Positions 4,610-5,524 of a DNA stretch of 5,524 nucleotides are shown here, one piece after another. The translations under genes and the position numbers were made by a program. This DNA comes from Bacillota bacterium (GTDB taxonomy: Bacteria; Bacillota; UBA4882; UBA8346). The stretch's first letter is position 1. Every line of letters starts with the position of its first letter. The stretch lies in the NCBI GenBank assembly GCA_023435565.1, contig JAEYRN010000045.1:1-5524 (forward strand), given 5' to 3'. The notes beneath the pieces are model-generated. The model saw only the letters and a program-made list of their open reading frames with translations. It was not told the origin of the DNA and did not search any database.

Positions 4610-5523
4610 CATATAGTAAATGATTTCACCGGAACACAAATATCGACAAAAACTCTTCCTGTTTCTTCATTTTGGCTTTGATCGGGATACCACTCCATTG
4701 CCAGACGGTTGTCCGGTTCATAACCGCTTTTCGGAAACCATACCCCGTAAACCCAATCCCAAGCTTTTTGAAATTCATCGGATTTAAGTTTACATCGGAC
4801 AAAGGCATACTCCCCTCCAGGCAGCGTCATTTTCCCGACGCCGTTACCGGCTTTGGTTTCTTCCGGCACGATGATGCCTACACTTATCCGAAGTTTATTG
4901 CAGGCGGTAATCTCAGGATCATCATGATAAACAACGATGATTTCCGTCTGTGGAAATTTGACCAGCCCGCGGGGCGCTGCCCACCGGCATAACCGGTTGA
5001 TTAATTCTTCAAAAAGTTTTACATCTTGCTTATACGGGCCGGTATGCCTAACATAAGCCAAAGTCATGGGTTTAATTTCTCTAATGGTAACCATAGGAAC
5101 AGGGTCGATTATTTCGTTTCCGGTTACATTATCTTGATCATAAACGGAAACGGGATTAATTTCTTTCTCGAAATTGCTTTTTTTACGTTTTTTCCAAAGG
5201 GAAGCCGGTACTTGAAAGGTATTTTTAAAAGTTTTGCTGAATAACGCGGAGCTTGAGAACCCACATTCATAGGCGATCTCCGTGAGCGACCGCTTGGGTT
5301 GATTGAGGATTAGAACCGCTGCTTTTTCAATTCGAATCCGTTGAATAAACTGAAATAGGGTCTCCCCGGTCATACTGTAAAAAATCCGGTGAAAATGATA
5401 CTTGGAAAAGTTAGCGACGAAAGCGAGTTCATCAAGGGTAAATTCCTTGCTGTAATTCGATTCAATATAATCCATAACCAGGTTAATCCGGGCCAGGTAA
5501 TGTTCGTTCAATGAATTTGCCAT
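4609..5523 (-). CDS. AraC-family transcriptional regulator with C-terminal GyrI-like effector domain
   Basis: A 304-residue regulator with the Rob-like domain order. Residues about 8-112 are the two-helix-turn-helix AraC DNA-binding domain: FTLDELAFVANFSKYHFHRIF (28-48), then SLTEIAYECGFSSSALFSKTFK (79-100) ending in the usual FQVPASLWKKRK (103-114). After a linker, residues about 142-304 form a GyrI-like effector domain with HTGPYKQDVKLFEEL (160-174), YHDDPEITACNKLRISVGIIVPE (199-221), LPGGEYAFVRC (234-244) and NRLAMEWYP (272-280); E277 is at the position often used for cationic ligands in this fold. The ATG lies 1 nt from the window edge, so its ribosome binding site is not visible, but the length fits the family and the start is plausible. 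It heads the operon and probably controls it, or nearby genes, in response to a small molecule. The ligand cannot be deduced. Confidence 0.92.
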   Translation of the reverse strand: MANSLNEHYLARINLVMDYIESNYSKEFTLDELAFVANFSKYHFHRIFYSMTGETLFQFIQRIRIEKAAVLILNQPKRSLTEIAYECGFSSSALFSKTFKNTFQVPASLWKKRKKSNFEKEINPVSVYDQDNVTGNEIIDPVPMVTIREIKPMTLAYVRHTGPYKQDVKLFEELINRLCRWAAPRGLVKFPQTEIIVVYHDDPEITACNKLRISVGIIVPEETKAGNGVGKMTLPGGEYAFVRCKLKSDEFQKAWDWVYGVWFPKSGYEPDNRLAMEWYPDQSQNEETGRVFVDICVPVKSFTI

Positions 5524-5524
5524 T

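Noticed and set aside
4626..4808. 60-codon minus-strand open frame in another phase of the regulator gene
   Set aside because: Fully overlaps the conserved GyrI-like domain in the wrong phase.
4672..4992. 106-codon plus-strand open frame
   Set aside because: It lies wholly inside the strongly supported AraC/GyrI regulator gene on the other strand, has no ribosome binding site of note and no recognisable domain.

Overview
The window looks like a piece of an anaerobic Gram-positive (Bacillota/Clostridia-like) chromosome. This is inferred from the moderately AT-rich sequence, strong GGAGG-type ribosome binding sites before nearly every gene, and a gene mix common in anaerobes: a flavodoxin-fold oxidoreductase with a clustered-cysteine motif, an ATC-hydrolase-like domain, a TIGR04076 domain and DUF4332. 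No taxonomic marker is present, so this is only a leaning. All seven supported genes lie on the minus strand, so transcription runs from the right edge to the left.

Right half (about 5524 to 3088): a three-gene operon. An AraC-type regulator with a C-terminal GyrI-like ligand-binding domain is followed after 13 nt by a membrane-anchored protein with its own GyrI-like domain. A DUF4332 helix-hairpin-helix protein follows 30 nt later. The two GyrI-like domains share a local signature and look like related ligand sensors, one cytosolic and fused to a DNA-binding domain, the other tethered to the membrane. After the operon come a large imperfect palindromic repeat (3174-3263) and a GC-rich hairpin with a T7 tail (3088-3127) that should act as the terminator.

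Left half (about 3065 to 1): a promoter (TTGAAG, 16 bp, TATAAT) with a small palindrome at the predicted start site begins a second unit. Its genes are an ATC-hydrolase-like protein, a fusion of a TIGR04076 domain with a malectin-type carbohydrate-binding domain, a flavodoxin-fold NAD(P)H/FMN oxidoreductase with a C-x2-C-x2-C-x7-C motif and, after a 118-nt gap with its own possible promoter, a cytosolic glycoside hydrolase family 26 (mannanase-type) enzyme cut by the left edge.

The most unusual object is the malectin domain of the fusion protein. Its N-terminal INAGG-containing segment lies after the rest of the domain, so the order of the parts is that of a circular permutation with the break in a variable loop. 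The left-hand genes suggest intracellular glycan handling next to a redox or small-molecule function, but nothing in the sequence proves that they act in one pathway.
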